DNA of 64,000 bases from Candidatus Omnitrophota bacterium (GTDB lineage Bacteria > Omnitrophota > Gorgyraeia > Gygaellales > Profunditerraquicolaceae). The notes beneath the pieces are model-generated. The model ran no database searches and was not told the DNA's origin. It saw nothing but the letters and a program-made list of their open reading frames with translations. Shown here one piece after another: positions 10,079 to 20,794 of the stretch. Position numbers and translations under genes: made by a program. The DNA is taken from assembly GCA_026387315.1 (NCBI GenBank), contig JAPLLY010000017.1, positions 62,001 through 126,000 of the forward strand, in the 5' to 3' direction. The first letter of the stretch is position 1; every line of letters starts with the position of its first letter.

Positions 10079-11182
10079 ATGGCTCAGGTAAGTTTAAGAG
10101 ATATATGTAAAGTTTTTCCGGGTAATATCACCGCGGTGAATAAAGTAAATTTAGGCATTGAAAATAAAGAATTTATGGTCTTTGTCGGGCCTTCGGGCTG
10201 TGGCAAATCCACGACCTTAAGAATGATCGCGGGCTTAGAAGAGATAAGCTCGGGCGATGTTTATATCGGAAATAAGCGGGTTAATGATGTTCCGGCCAAA
10301 GATCGGGATATTGCCATGGTTTTTCAGAATTACGCTCTTTATCCGCATATGACGGTCCAAGAGAATATGTCATTTGGCCTGCGGCTTAGGCGTATCCCCA
10401 AGCAGGAGATCGGGCAGCGGGTTAATGAGGCCGCGGAAATATTAGGAATTAAAAAATTGCTGAATCGTAAACCCCGCGAACTATCTGGCGGAGAGAGGCA
10501 GAGGGTGGCAGTAGGAAGGGCAATTGTAAGAAAGCCGATGGTTTTTTTGTTTGATGAGCCTTTAAGCAATCTTGACGCCAAGATGCGCGTACAGATGCGC
10601 ACTGAAATTCATAAACTGCATATTCGGTTACAGACTACCATTATTTACGTGACTCATGACCAGGTGGAAGCGATGACCATGGGAGATCGCATCGCCGTGA
10701 TGAAAGATGGCCTGATTGCCCAGCTCGGGGATCCGATTGATGTTTATGATCATCCGAAAAATAAGTTTGTCGCCAGCTTTATTGGTTCGCCGCCGATGAA
10801 TTTTATGCGGGGCAAGATTATTAAAAAAGAAGGTAAGCTCTATTTTGATGAAGATAAAATTCAAGTAAAGCTGGTTGAAGATATGCATAAGAAGATGGTT
10901 AATTATGCCGGCCAGGAAGTATTTTTTGGTATCCGTTCTGAAGATATTTATGATAAATTGTTTGTTTCGCAAGCCCCGCCGGAAAATATTGTTCGGGTAA
11001 ACTGTGAGGTATTTGAACCTATGGGTTCAGAGGTCTACCTTTACTTAAACACGGGTAAGCATACCTTTATTGCCCGGGTTAGCGCGCATGACCGCCCTAA
11101 GGTCAATCAGGAGATGGATGTAGTCTTTGATATGAGTAAGGTGCATTTCTTTGATAAAAATACCGAAGAAACTATTTGTTAA
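10079..11182 (+). CDS. ABC transporter ATP-binding protein, UgpC/MsmK-like
   Basis: Walker [28 protein letters not shown]-terminal TOBE-like region. Confidence 0.9.
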   Translation: MAQVSLRDICKVFPGNITAVNKVNLGIENKEFMVFVGPSGCGKSTTLRMIAGLEEISSGDVYIGNKRVNDVPAKDRDIAMVFQNYALYPHMTVQENMSFGLRLRRIPKQEIGQRVNEAAEILGIKKLLNRKPRELSGGERQRVAVGRAIVRKPMVFLFDEPLSNLDAKMRVQMRTEIHKLHIRLQTTIIYVTHDQVEAMTMGDRIAVMKDGLIAQLGDPIDVYDHPKNKFVASFIGSPPMNFMRGKIIKKEGKLYFDEDKIQVKLVEDMHKKMVNYAGQEVFFGIRSEDIYDKLFVSQAPPENIVRVNCEVFEPMGSEVYLYLNTGKHTFIARVSAHDRPKVNQEMDVVFDMSKVHFFDKNTEETIC

Positions 11183-11204
11183 GTCTCCTTAGCTAAAAAG
11201 TTCT

Positions 11205-12488
11205 ATGCGGCAAAATACCACCCCCAAAAAGGCCTGGTTGTGTCTATTATCCTTCGCGGTTATCCTGTTAATAATAAATCTCTTCTTTTTTCACCAAAAA
11301 ATTAATTTAATTGTTTTTCTCTCCTTTATCTTAACTAATATTTTCATTTTTGCCTTCCTTTTGAAATTTTACTCCGCTAAATTGCTGATTATCCAATCTG
11401 GCGCCGAACACCATCAGGAAGAGATAAATATTATCGATGTAGAGAACAGAAAGAATCAAGAGCAAACTAAAGCGCTTAAATTAAAAATTACCCGTTACGA
11501 TAATTTAAAAAAACTAATTGAAGATCTTAACCAAAGCTTAAAATTGGATATCGTAATTGGCGTATTAAGTTCAACGGTTTATACGCTGATCTCAAATAGT
11601 ACCGGAGTGGCTCTTTTTTATCTGGTAGATAATCAGTATCAAAAACTAAAATTGGCCTATTCCATAAAAGAGGATAGCGGCCTGGTTATTCTCTCTAAAG
11701 AAGGCGATATTTTTGATCAGTGGGTCTTAAGGCATTCCAGCCAGCTGATTATTGAAAATCTGAAAAATGACTTTCGTTTTGATTTTGACAGTATTAACAA
11801 CCAAGATACGCGTTTGGTTTTATCTTTGATTAGTTCGCCTTTAATTAGTAATAATTCTTTGTTGGGGCTTATGCGCCTTGAAAGTAAAAAGGGTGGTTTT
11901 TTTAATCAGGATGATTTACGATTTCTTTCTCTGGTTGCTGATCTGGGGGCGGCAGCTTTGGAAAATAGTTTGCTCTTTAAGAAGACGCAGGATTTAGCTA
12001 TTCATGATGACCTGACTGCTTTGTATACCCGCGGCTTTTTTTTAGACAGGTTAAGGGATGAGGCTAGGCGCGCTGGGCGCCTGGATCAGCATTTATCGTT
12101 AATGATGATCGACATTGATTTTTTTAAACAATATAATGATAAATTTGGCCATATTGTGGGGGATCTGGTTTTAAAAAAGATGGGGATATTATTAAAAGAC
12201 GCGCTAAGCGAATTTAACCCCTTAATCTGCCGTTTTGGCGGAGAAGAATTTTTAGTTATGTTGTCCGGGATAGATAAACAGAAGTCATTAATTATCGCCG
12301 AAGAACTGCGCCAGAGGATTCAGGCGGAAAAGATAATGTTGCGCCGCCAGGATACATATATCACTGTTTCTATCGGCTTAGCCAGTTTACCCCTGGACAC
12401 CAAAGACCAAGATGATTTGGTGCAGAGGGCGGATAAGGCGATGTACGCGGCCAAGGGAAAAGGCAGAAACCAAGTATGCTGTGTATAA
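11205..12488 (+). CDS. membrane GAF-GGDEF diguanylate cyclase
   Basis: N-terminal hydrophobic helices, GAF-like region, FGGEEFLVML. Confidence 0.85.
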   Translation: MRQNTTPKKAWLCLLSFAVILLIINLFFFHQKINLIVFLSFILTNIFIFAFLLKFYSAKLLIIQSGAEHHQEEINIIDVENRKNQEQTKALKLKITRYDNLKKLIEDLNQSLKLDIVIGVLSSTVYTLISNSTGVALFYLVDNQYQKLKLAYSIKEDSGLVILSKEGDIFDQWVLRHSSQLIIENLKNDFRFDFDSINNQDTRLVLSLISSPLISNNSLLGLMRLESKKGGFFNQDDLRFLSLVADLGAAALENSLLFKKTQDLAIHDDLTALYTRGFFLDRLRDEARRAGRLDQHLSLMMIDIDFFKQYNDKFGHIVGDLVLKKMGILLKDALSEFNPLICRFGGEEFLVMLSGIDKQKSLIIAEELRQRIQAEKIMLRRQDTYITVSIGLASLPLDTKDQDDLVQRADKAMYAAKGKGRNQVCCV

Positions 12489-13471
12489 TATTATTTTTAA
12501 TTATTACTATTGCTCTTAGTTTGTTCTTTAGAGAGGTTTTTTCCCAGCGCCTTAAGCGCCAGGAAGCCAAGTATGCCTGCTTGCTAAATGAGCTTAATCG
12601 CCTGAATGGTTTTAAGGAAAGTTTAAATTTAGAAAATAATCTGTTGAATAAAAGATTTGATAATACTCTGGCGCTTTATGAGTTGACTAAAGATATCTGT
12701 ACTAGCTTGGATGAGGAGAAAGTGTTTACAATCTTTAATAAGAATTTAACCAAACACATTGGCCTAGCCGATTGCCGGTACATCAAGGATAGCGCGGATT
12801 TAATTAAATATAAAAATTATATGATCCTGCCTTTGAATCTGGAGCCAAATCAAATCGCCGGTTACCTGGTGGTAGACAGGATTCCAGAAACAGATAAGGA
12901 GAAGTTTGGAATTCTTACTCAGCAATTCTTAATTGGGTTAAGAAGGGCGCTTCTTTATCGCAAGGTTCAGGGTTTAACGATTACGGACTCACTTACCGGC
13001 ATTTATTGCCGAAGGTATTTTTTAGAGCGTTTTAGCGAAGAGCTTAAACGTTCTAAGAAAAATAAATTATGCTTAACCTTTTTGATGATTGATATAGATA
13101 ATTTTAAACAGTTCAATGACCGTTATGGGCATTTAACCGGGGATGCCATATTGCGTCAGGTTTCTAAAACTATTTCGCTGGCGGTCAGGCAAGTCGATTT
13201 TATCGGCCGCTACGGGGGAGAGGAGATTTCCGTGGTTTTGGCGGAAACAAATAAACAACAGGCTAATTTTGCCGTGGAACGTATCCGTCAGGCAATTACG
13301 CTTGAGGTAATCAAGGTCTATGATGAAGAATTGAGGGTTACGGTAAGCATAGGTGTTTCTACCTTTCCGGATAATGCTTTGAATATGCAAAACTTAATTG
13401 AAATGGCTGATCAAGCTTTATATCTAGCCAAGGAAACCGGAAAAAATAGAGTTTGTTTCTCACCTGTTTAA
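12476..13471 (+). CDS. GGDEF-domain protein
   Basis: N-terminal hydrophobic helix; DSLTGIYCRRYF...YGGEEISVVLAE. Confidence 0.83.
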   Translation: MLCIILFLIITIALSLFFREVFSQRLKRQEAKYACLLNELNRLNGFKESLNLENNLLNKRFDNTLALYELTKDICTSLDEEKVFTIFNKNLTKHIGLADCRYIKDSADLIKYKNYMILPLNLEPNQIAGYLVVDRIPETDKEKFGILTQQFLIGLRRALLYRKVQGLTITDSLTGIYCRRYFLERFSEELKRSKKNKLCLTFLMIDIDNFKQFNDRYGHLTGDAILRQVSKTISLAVRQVDFIGRYGGEEISVVLAETNKQQANFAVERIRQAITLEVIKVYDEELRVTVSIGVSTFPDNALNMQNLIEMADQALYLAKETGKNRVCFSPV

Positions 13472-13519
13472 TCATTTGATTAATGTTTAGTTTTCCGTCT
13501 TTTGCTTAACTATGCTGAC

Positions 13520-13682
13520 GCGGGTCCTGTCGAGCCTTGTCTCTCGCAGCACCGCTCGATTTTCCCCTGCGAGGAAAATCTTCGCTTCAGCAAAAATTCT
13601 CGCTCTGCCGAGACATATATTGGGGGCAACCGTGCCCGCTCGAATTTTTGAGATGCTGCTCAAGCCAAGGCTCGCCACCCGC
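13520..13682. repeat. family-4 repeat, long variant
   Basis: begins gcgggtcctgtcgagccttg and ends caaggctcgccacccgc. Confidence 0.65.
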
Positions 13683-13767
13683 TATAAGCTTTACTGATTT
13701 ATAAGCTTTCCGGCTTTTGCTGGAGGCACAATTAGAATATTTTCGGCACTTTGACTTATCGAGCATA

Positions 13768-13837
13768 GATAACGGGTGGCTTGGGTGTTTTCGCAGCGCG
13801 TCAGCGCTAGAAAATACCCAAGCCAGGACCCGTTATC
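13768..13837. repeat. family-4 palindromic repeat
   Basis: gataacgggtggcttgggtgttttcgcagcgcgtcagcgctagaaaatacccaagccaggacccgttatc. Confidence 0.85.
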
Positions 13838-13920
13838 CTAGAACAATCATAATCAGTAGGACCCGCGTAGGATATTATTTATTCCTTGAAAACCGGAGTG
13901 TTTTAATATAAAATACCACA

Positions 13921-16900
13921 ATGATTAAAAGATTTATTATTGCCATAGACTTAGGCGGCACTAATTTAAAATGCGCTTTACTGGACAGTAGTTTAAAGAT
14001 TAAAGCCAAAAGCTCTTTTAGCACAAAGAGTTTTGATAATAAGTATAAGCTTATTCAGGGGATTATCGATTCGGTAGAAAGCTTTATCTTAAACCAAAGG
14101 TTAAAGCGTTCTGCTATTCTGGGGGTGGGTATAGGTGTGCCTGGCCCGGTAGATACCCTCAAGGGAATCGTGCATTTCTTGCCGAATATTCCCGGATGGA
14201 AAGAAGTAAAGCTTAAAAAAATCCTGGAACAGAAAACCAAACTGCCTGTTTTTATTGATAATGATGCCAAACTGATGACTCTAGCAGAGCATGAGGCGGG
14301 CGCGGCAAAAAACTATAAAAACGCGCTATGTTTGACCTTGGGCACGGGAGTGGGCGGAGGTTTAATTATTAACGACTTACTCTATAGGGGGCCGGATAAT
14401 GCCGCCGGCGAAATCGGACATCTTCCGCTTAATGAAAAAGGCCCTTGGTGCGGCTGTGGCGCTCGAGGGTGCCTGGAGGCGTATGTTGGTAATCATAAAA
14501 TTATTAAAGACGCGCGTAAATTATTTGGTTCTAAGATTACCCTGGAAAGAGTAAGCGCGTTAGCCCGGGAGAATAACCCCAAAGCAATAAATTTTTGGAA
14601 CCAGGTGGGTGAAAAGCTGGGTTTAGCCTTGAGCGGGATGGTAAATTTACTTAATCTTGATCTGATTGTAATTGGCGGAGGGGTATCTTGCGTCGGTGGA
14701 GTGTTGTTGGAGAATATCAGGCGAACAATTCTTCTTCGCGCGATGCGGGTGCAGGCAAAAAGAGTAAGGGTAGTTAAAGCTAAGTTAGGAATTGATGCCG
14801 GAATTATTGGGGCAGGATATTTGGTTAGGGAGAGGATATCGGTAATTCTTAGCTTGATTTTTGGTTTTGTTTTCTGGGTTAACCTGGTTTTCGCGGAGGC
14901 CACTAAAGAGTCTCCGATGGTGATTAATGGTGATAATGTTGAGTATTCTGCCGATAGCCAAGAAGTCGTGGCTACCGGTAATATTGAAGTTATCTATAAG
15001 GGCGCCAAGTTAACCTGTAACAGATTAAAGGTTAATATGCAGACCAAAGAAGGCCTGGCTGAGGGTAATGCCAGAATCCAGGACGCCAAGGGGGTAGTTA
15101 CCGGAGAAAAGATTATTTATGATTTCGCGAATAAAACCGGAATTATCTATGATGCTAATTTTCGCGCTAATCCCTATTTTGGCAAAGCTAAAAAAGTAGA
15201 GAAGGTAAGTGAGAGTGAATTTGTAAATAAAGGCGGGTATTTTACTACTTGTAGCCTGGATCAACCGCATTACCGTTTCGCGGTAAAGAAATTAAATATG
15301 TTTCCCGGGGATAAAATGCAAGCCAAACAAGCCACGCTTTATTTAGGCGCGGTTCCATTATTTTACCTTCCGCAATTTAACTATTCGATGAAAGAACCAA
15401 TGATGCATGTGCAAGTTGAGCCTGGGACGCGCAAGGATTGGGGCCTGTATCTATTAAGTGCCTGGCGTTATAATATTACAGACAATGTCAATGGCAGGGC
15501 TCTTCTGGATTACCGCAATAAATTAGGATGGGCAGAAGGTTTCAACCTAAACTATAAGACTCCCGCGGTGGGAAAAGGCGATTTTAAATTCTATTATACG
15601 CTTGAAACGCCTCCGGATCAACCTGATACGGCGCCAGTATCGGATTACTACCGTTATTTTATGCGTTGGCGCCATAAATGGAACATTGATGAGCGCACCA
15701 ATGTTACCGCGGAGTTTCTCAAGATTACGGACCAGAGAAGAAAAGATGATACAACTTATACCATCGATCATAGTTTTCTACAAGATTATTTCTTTCGTGA
15801 ATATGAGAAAGATACTGAACCGCTAAGCTATGCTTTTTTTCATCACGCTTTTAATTATTCCAGTTTGGATGTACTTTTGCAAATACGTACTAATCATTGG
15901 TTTGACCAGATAGAGAAAAAACCGGAGATAAACTATAATCTGCCAAGTTTACAGTTAGGTGAAAGTCCGTTTTATTTTGAAAGTATAAATCAATTAGGTA
16001 CTTATAATAAGAATGATACTACCTCTCTAACTCCTACTGAAGATATCGCGGTAACTAGGCTGGATACTAAGAATACGTTTTCTCTGCCGACCAAGATTGC
16101 TTTTATTCAATTTAAACCTTTTGTTTCCAGCCGGCAGACTTTTTATGATAAGGGCGCAAATGGCCAGAGCGGGATTGCGCGCACAATCTTTTACAGCGGC
16201 GCGGATATGAGCACTAAGTTTTACCGTGTTTTTGATACTAAGACAAATTTCCTGGGGTTAGATGTAAACGGCCTAAGGCATATTATTACGCCGACCATAG
16301 GATATTTATATACCCATCCGCCCACTGTCTCTAACAGCAATATAAAATACATTGATGGCGTGGATTCTATAAACCGCGGTAATACCGCTGCTTTAAGTTT
16401 ATCCAATAAGTTGCAGACTAAGCGCAATGGGCAAAGCGTGGATTTTGTGGATTTTTTAATCACTACAAATTATGTGCTTGATCCAAAAAAAGGAGATAAT
16501 GCATTTTTTACTTCCACTCGGGAAGGTGAAGGTTTAAAAAGCAGCAATTTCTCGGATATTATTTTTAATTTAAAGGTATTACCCTATTCTTGGGTGAGGT
16601 GGGAGTCTGATGCTACTTTTGCGCATTCAGATCATAGCATTGGAAATAAGAATTTTAATAAATTTTCATTAGCTAATTATGACCTAAGTTTTGATTTGGC
16701 CAAGGATCGCTCATTTTCTATTGGCCAGCGCTATGAGAGAAAAGGCAAGAATGAAGTTACTCTTGGGTTTAGCTGGCTCCTGAACCCTAAATGGAAATTT
16801 CATATGTATCAACGCTTTAATTTTAAGAAAACAGATATGCTTGATCGAGGTTCACAGGAACAGGAATATACGGTTACCCGGGATTTGCATTGCTGGGATT

Positions 16901-17031
16901 TGGATGTTTCATTGAATAGAAAAGCGGATACTGGCACAACCATATTTTTTCTCTTTAGGCTTAAGGCTTTTCCTGAAAATGAATTCGGATTTGATCAGGC
17001 GATGACTAAAAAGAAATCCGGCACGCAGTAG
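13921..17031 (+). CDS. ROK family kinase fused in frame to LPS-assembly protein LptD
   Basis: Residues 1-300: MIKRFIIAIDLGGTNLKCALL...GEIGHLPLNEKGPWCGCGARGCLEAYVG (ROK); then signal-peptide-like VRERISVILSLIFGFVFWVNLVFAEA and OstA/LptD sequence; no stop between. Confidence 0.85.
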   Translation: MIKRFIIAIDLGGTNLKCALLDSSLKIKAKSSFSTKSFDNKYKLIQGIIDSVESFILNQRLKRSAILGVGIGVPGPVDTLKGIVHFLPNIPGWKEVKLKKILEQKTKLPVFIDNDAKLMTLAEHEAGAAKNYKNALCLTLGTGVGGGLIINDLLYRGPDNAAGEIGHLPLNEKGPWCGCGARGCLEAYVGNHKIIKDARKLFGSKITLERVSALARENNPKAINFWNQVGEKLGLALSGMVNLLNLDLIVIGGGVSCVGGVLLENIRRTILLRAMRVQAKRVRVVKAKLGIDAGIIGAGYLVRERISVILSLIFGFVFWVNLVFAEATKESPMVINGDNVEYSADSQEVVATGNIEVIYKGAKLTCNRLKVNMQTKEGLAEGNARIQDAKGVVTGEKIIYDFANKTGIIYDANFRANPYFGKAKKVEKVSESEFVNKGGYFTTCSLDQPHYRFAVKKLNMFPGDKMQAKQATLYLGAVPLFYLPQFNYSMKEPMMHVQVEPGTRKDWGLYLLSAWRYNITDNVNGRALLDYRNKLGWAEGFNLNYKTPAVGKGDFKFYYTLETPPDQPDTAPVSDYYRYFMRWRHKWNIDERTNVTAEFLKITDQRRKDDTTYTIDHSFLQDYFFREYEKDTEPLSYAFFHHAFNYSSLDVLLQIRTNHWFDQIEKKPEINYNLPSLQLGESPFYFESINQLGTYNKNDTTSLTPTEDIAVTRLDTKNTFSLPTKIAFIQFKPFVSSRQTFYDKGANGQSGIARTIFYSGADMSTKFYRVFDTKTNFLGLDVNGLRHIITPTIGYLYTHPPTVSNSNIKYIDGVDSINRGNTAALSLSNKLQTKRNGQSVDFVDFLITTNYVLDPKKGDNAFFTSTREGEGLKSSNFSDIIFNLKVLPYSWVRWESDATFAHSDHSIGNKNFNKFSLANYDLSFDLAKDRSFSIGQRYERKGKNEVTLGFSWLLNPKWKFHMYQRFNFKKTDMLDRGSQEQEYTVTRDLHCWDLDVSLNRKADTGTTIFFLFRLKAFPENEFGFDQAMTKKKSGTQ

Positions 17032-17066
17032 TATAAGAAATAAGATTTGATAAATTAAATAAAACA

Positions 17067-17101
17067 GGGGACGGTTCTCTTAAAAAAAGAGAACCGTCCC
17101 C
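17067..17101. repeat. family-1 GGGGACGG hairpin
   Basis: ggggacggttctcttaaaaaaagagaaccgtcccc. Confidence 0.9.
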
Positions 17102-17138
17102 GTGATTTAAATAAATTGAATACGAAAGAAGGCGCGGG

Positions 17139-18437
17139 GTGAACATCTCTATTATCGGTTCAGGTTATGTGGGATTAGTTTCCGGGGCTTGTTTTGCCGA
17201 GTTGGGCAATCAGGTTATCTGCGCTGACCATGATACAAAAAAAATCAGCGGCCTTAAGCAAGGAATAGTACCCATTTATGAACCAGGGTTACAGGAGCTG
17301 ATTGTCAATAATTTTAAGAATAAACGGCTTAAATTTACTTCCAGTATTAGGGAGGCGGTAGGAGCCAGTGAAGTAATCTTTATTGCCGTAGGCACTCCTG
17401 CGTTGGAAAATGGTGAGGCGGATTTAACCGGCATCGAGAATGTTGCCCGCGGTATTGCTCAGAATATGGACGGCTACCGTTTGATTGTTGAGAAATCTAC
17501 TGTGCCGGTGGAGACCTGCGCCTGGGTTAAGAAGACAATCTCAACTTATGTTAAAAAGGGCCATAAATTTGATGTAGTTTCTAACCCTGAGTTTTTAAGA
17601 GAGGGCTCAGCCATCAATGATTTTACCCATCCTGACCGGATCGTATTAGGCGTAGAAACCGCCAAGGCCAAGCAGATAATGACTAGTTTGTATCAGCCGT
17701 TGAACGCCCCGATTTTAGTCACTAATATAAAATCCGCGGAGCTAATTAAACACGCGTCCAATGCCTTTCTGGCTACCAAGATTTCATTTATCAATGCGAT
17801 TGCGCGCATTTGCGATAAGGTGGGCGCGGATGTAAAAGAGGTGGCCGTTGGCATGGGTTTAGATAATCGTATCGGCCGCTATTTTTTGCACGCCGGAATT
17901 GGTTATGGCGGCTCCTGTTTTCCTAAGGACTTGGAGGCTTTTATAAACCTAGCTAAAAAATCAGGTTATGATTTTGAAATCCTTAAAGCAGTAAGAAATA
18001 CCAATCAGGAGCAGAAGGGTTTTGTTTTACAAAAAATTAAAGACGCCTTGTGGATTATCCGGGATAAAACTATTGCTGTTTTAGGCCTGGCCTTTAAGCC
18101 GAACACCGATGATTTAAGAAATTCTCCCAGTATTAATTTGATTAACGCGCTAATCCAGGAAGGCGCGAAAATCAAGGTTTATGATCCTCAGGCCATGGAG
18201 AAGGCCGCCAAAATCCTAAAAAATGTTGCCTTTTGTAAAGATGCGTATCAAGCTGCCGAAGGCGCCGATTGCCTGATTATTGCCACGGAATGGAATGAAT
18301 TTAAGGAGCTGGATTTTATAAAATTGAAAAAAAAGTTAAAACGCGCGCTGATTATTGATGGCAGGAATATTTATGATCCTAAGCTGCTTAAGGGCATGGG
18401 TTTTACCTATATCGGAGTGGGCCGGGGAAATGGATAA
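17139..18437 (+). CDS. UDP-glucose 6-dehydrogenase
   Basis: MNISIIGSGYVGLVSGACFAELGNQVICAD...GYGGSCFPKDLEAF; GTG start. Confidence 0.9.
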   Translation: MNISIIGSGYVGLVSGACFAELGNQVICADHDTKKISGLKQGIVPIYEPGLQELIVNNFKNKRLKFTSSIREAVGASEVIFIAVGTPALENGEADLTGIENVARGIAQNMDGYRLIVEKSTVPVETCAWVKKTISTYVKKGHKFDVVSNPEFLREGSAINDFTHPDRIVLGVETAKAKQIMTSLYQPLNAPILVTNIKSAELIKHASNAFLATKISFINAIARICDKVGADVKEVAVGMGLDNRIGRYFLHAGIGYGGSCFPKDLEAFINLAKKSGYDFEILKAVRNTNQEQKGFVLQKIKDALWIIRDKTIAVLGLAFKPNTDDLRNSPSINLINALIQEGAKIKVYDPQAMEKAAKILKNVAFCKDAYQAAEGADCLIIATEWNEFKELDFIKLKKKLKRALIIDGRNIYDPKLLKGMGFTYIGVGRGNG

Positions 18438-19740
18438 AATTTTATTGGATTTAGATAAAAAAATAAAAAATAAACAGTTAAAGATCGCGATAGTAGGTTT
18501 GGGTTATGTCGGGCTGCCTTTGGCTTTAGAATTTGCTAAAAAAAAGATTAAGGTAATGGGGATTGAAATTGATGCCGGCCGCCTGAAATCTATTGCTCAT
18601 CGGAAATCTTATATCAGCGATATAAGCAGCCAGGAGTTAACAGCGATACTGGCTAGCGGATATTTTAAGGCCAGCGCGGATTTCGCGGATATCGCGCAAG
18701 CGGACGCGGTTTTGATCTGTGTTCCTAGCCCTTTGAAAGGAAAATATCTTCCGGATATTTCTTTTATCAGGAAAGCGGTAAACCAGGTTGCCCTGCATCT
18801 AAAAAACGGCGCGCTGGTAATTTTAGAAAGTACTACTTATCCCGGGACAACCGAAGAAGAGATCCTGCCGATTTTCCAAAATCGTGGTTTCAGGCATGGT
18901 AAAGATTTCTTCCTCTGTTTCTCACCCGAAAGGATTGACCCGGGTAATAAGAAATTTCCCGTGCGTAAGATTCCTAAGGTTATTGGCGGGCTTAGCCCTA
19001 AAGCCACGCGGCTGGCAATGGCAGTTTATCGGATTATTATTAAGCAGGTTGTCCCGGTAAGCAGCTGCCGGGCCGCTGAAACCGTGAAGCTCTTAGAGAA
19101 TACCTTCCGCTTAATTAATATCGGATTAATCGATGAGCTATCGATGATGGCGCATAAAATGAAAATTGATATCTGGGAGGTGGTGGGCGCCGCCAGCACT
19201 AAGCCGTTTGGTTTTATGCCCTTTTATCCCGGCCCAGGCGTAGGCGGCCACTGTATTCCTAAAGACCCTTTGTACCTGCATTGGAAGGCTAAGAGTTTCG
19301 GTTTCCATTCGCGTTTTATTAAACTGGCTTCTAATGTTATAAATTATATGCCCGAATATATCGTAAAAAGAGTTAAAGAAGCTTTGGCGCGGATGGGAAG
19401 AAAGCTAAAGGGCGCGAAAATATTAGTGATTGGGGTTACTTATAAAAAGGATATTAAAGACCTGCGCAAGTCACCGAGTATTGATGTAATCAATAGCTTA
19501 AAAAGGCAAGGCGCTAAAATATCTTACGCGGATCCACTGATACCTTTTCTTAAACTAGGGGGGTTAGATTTAAAATCCGTAACGTTAACTGATAAAAAAA
19601 TTAAAGAATTTGACTGTTGTCTTATTGCTACGGATCATACCGGAGTTAATTATGCCGCTTTATTAAAAAATGCAAAATTTATTTTTGATTCTCGAAACGT
19701 TTTTAAAGGAAAATATACGCAAAAAGTGGAGAGGTTATGA
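18430..19740 (+). CDS. UDP-N-acetyl-D-glucosamine/-mannosamine dehydrogenase (WbpA/WecC-like)
   Basis: IAIVGLGYVGLPLALEFAKKKIKVMGIEID...PGPGVGGHCIPKDPLYL; ATG 18430 overlaps previous stop (track start 18355 is out of context). Confidence 0.88.
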   Translation: MDKILLDLDKKIKNKQLKIAIVGLGYVGLPLALEFAKKKIKVMGIEIDAGRLKSIAHRKSYISDISSQELTAILASGYFKASADFADIAQADAVLICVPSPLKGKYLPDISFIRKAVNQVALHLKNGALVILESTTYPGTTEEEILPIFQNRGFRHGKDFFLCFSPERIDPGNKKFPVRKIPKVIGGLSPKATRLAMAVYRIIIKQVVPVSSCRAAETVKLLENTFRLINIGLIDELSMMAHKMKIDIWEVVGAASTKPFGFMPFYPGPGVGGHCIPKDPLYLHWKAKSFGFHSRFIKLASNVINYMPEYIVKRVKEALARMGRKLKGAKILVIGVTYKKDIKDLRKSPSIDVINSLKRQGAKISYADPLIPFLKLGGLDLKSVTLTDKKIKEFDCCLIATDHTGVNYAALLKNAKFIFDSRNVFKGKYTQKVERL

Positions 19741-19741
19741 G

Positions 19742-19859
19742 TCCCGCGCCTTCTATAAATTCGACTATTAAAAATAAAGGGGACGGTTCTGTTTTTCCGT
19801 CCTCTGATTTGATTGAAAAACAGAACCGTCCCCTAGATTTTAAGAAAGAAGGTGCGGGA
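19742..19859. repeat. nested repeat: outer TCCCGCGCCTTCT/AGAAGGTGCGGGA arms enclosing a family-1 hairpin (19779-19833)
   Basis: tcccgcgccttct...ggggacggttctgttttt...aaaaacagaaccgtcccc...agaaggtgcggga. Confidence 0.8.
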
Positions 19860-20794
19860 TGAGCAGGTTTTTGGTAACCGGCGGAGCGGGTTTTATTGGT
19901 TCACATATTGTGGAAGCCCTGGTTAAACAAGGCCAATATGTGCGGGTTTTGGATAATTTTTCCAGTGGAAAAATCTGCAATCTTAAGGGTTTAGAAAAAA
20001 AGATCAACTTAGTTAGGGGAGATATCTGTTCAGCGGCAACTTGTATTAAAGCTACCCAACGCATTGATTTTGTTTTACATCAGGCTGCCTTAAGAAGTGT
20101 GCCTAAAAGCCTGGTCGAGCCGCATGCGTATAATCGCGTTAATATTGATGGAACGCTTAATATGCTGGAGGCTTCGGTGCGGAATAAGGTAAAACGTTTT
20201 GTTTTCGCCTCATCCAGTTCCGTGTATGGCCAGGTGAAAGATTACCCCCAAAAGGAAAGTTTTATTCCCGGCCCGATTTCACCTTATGCCCTAAGTAAAT
20301 TAACCGGTGAATATTATTGTAAGATATTCAGCCTGTATTTTGGCTTGCCTACGGTTGCCTTACGCTATTTTAATGTCTTTGGGCCGCGCCAGGCCCTGGA
20401 CGATGATTACGCGGTAGTCATCCCTAAGTTTATCAATTGTTTACTTAAGAATCAGCCTCCTCCGATCTTTGGTAATGGCCGGCAGTCCCGGGATTTTACA
20501 TTTGTGCGGAATGTGGTGAGCGCCAATTTACTTGCCGCCGGAGCCGGTAAAGTTAAATACGGTGTTTTTAATATTGCCGGCGGTAAAGACACATCAGTTT
20601 TGGATTTAGTTAAAATTCTAAATAAAATTCTGGGTAAAAATATCCGCCCCAGATTATTCCCTCTTCGGCCAGGGGATGTGTTTAAGACATTAGCGGATAT
20701 TGGAAAAGCCGCTAAGTTATTAAATTTTAAACCCAGAGTTAATTTTATTGACGGATTAAAAATTACTGTTGACTTTTGGAAAAAAAATGCCTAA
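19859..20794 (+). CDS. NAD-dependent epimerase/dehydratase (UDP-sugar 4-epimerase-like, SDR)
   Basis: [25 protein letters not shown]...[14 protein letters not shown]. Confidence 0.88.
   Translation: MSRFLVTGGAGFIGSHIVEALVKQGQYVRVLDNFSSGKICNLKGLEKKINLVRGDICSAATCIKATQRIDFVLHQAALRSVPKSLVEPHAYNRVNIDGTLNMLEASVRNKVKRFVFASSSSVYGQVKDYPQKESFIPGPISPYALSKLTGEYYCKIFSLYFGLPTVALRYFNVFGPRQALDDDYAVVIPKFINCLLKNQPPPIFGNGRQSRDFTFVRNVVSANLLAAGAGKVKYGVFNIAGGKDTSVLDLVKILNKILGKNIRPRLFPLRPGDVFKTLADIGKAAKLLNFKPRVNFIDGLKITVDFWKKNA

Noticed and set aside
13487-13911. Short ORFs between the second GGDEF gene and the ROK-LptD gene
   Set aside because: Lie in family-4 repeats; no protein-like features
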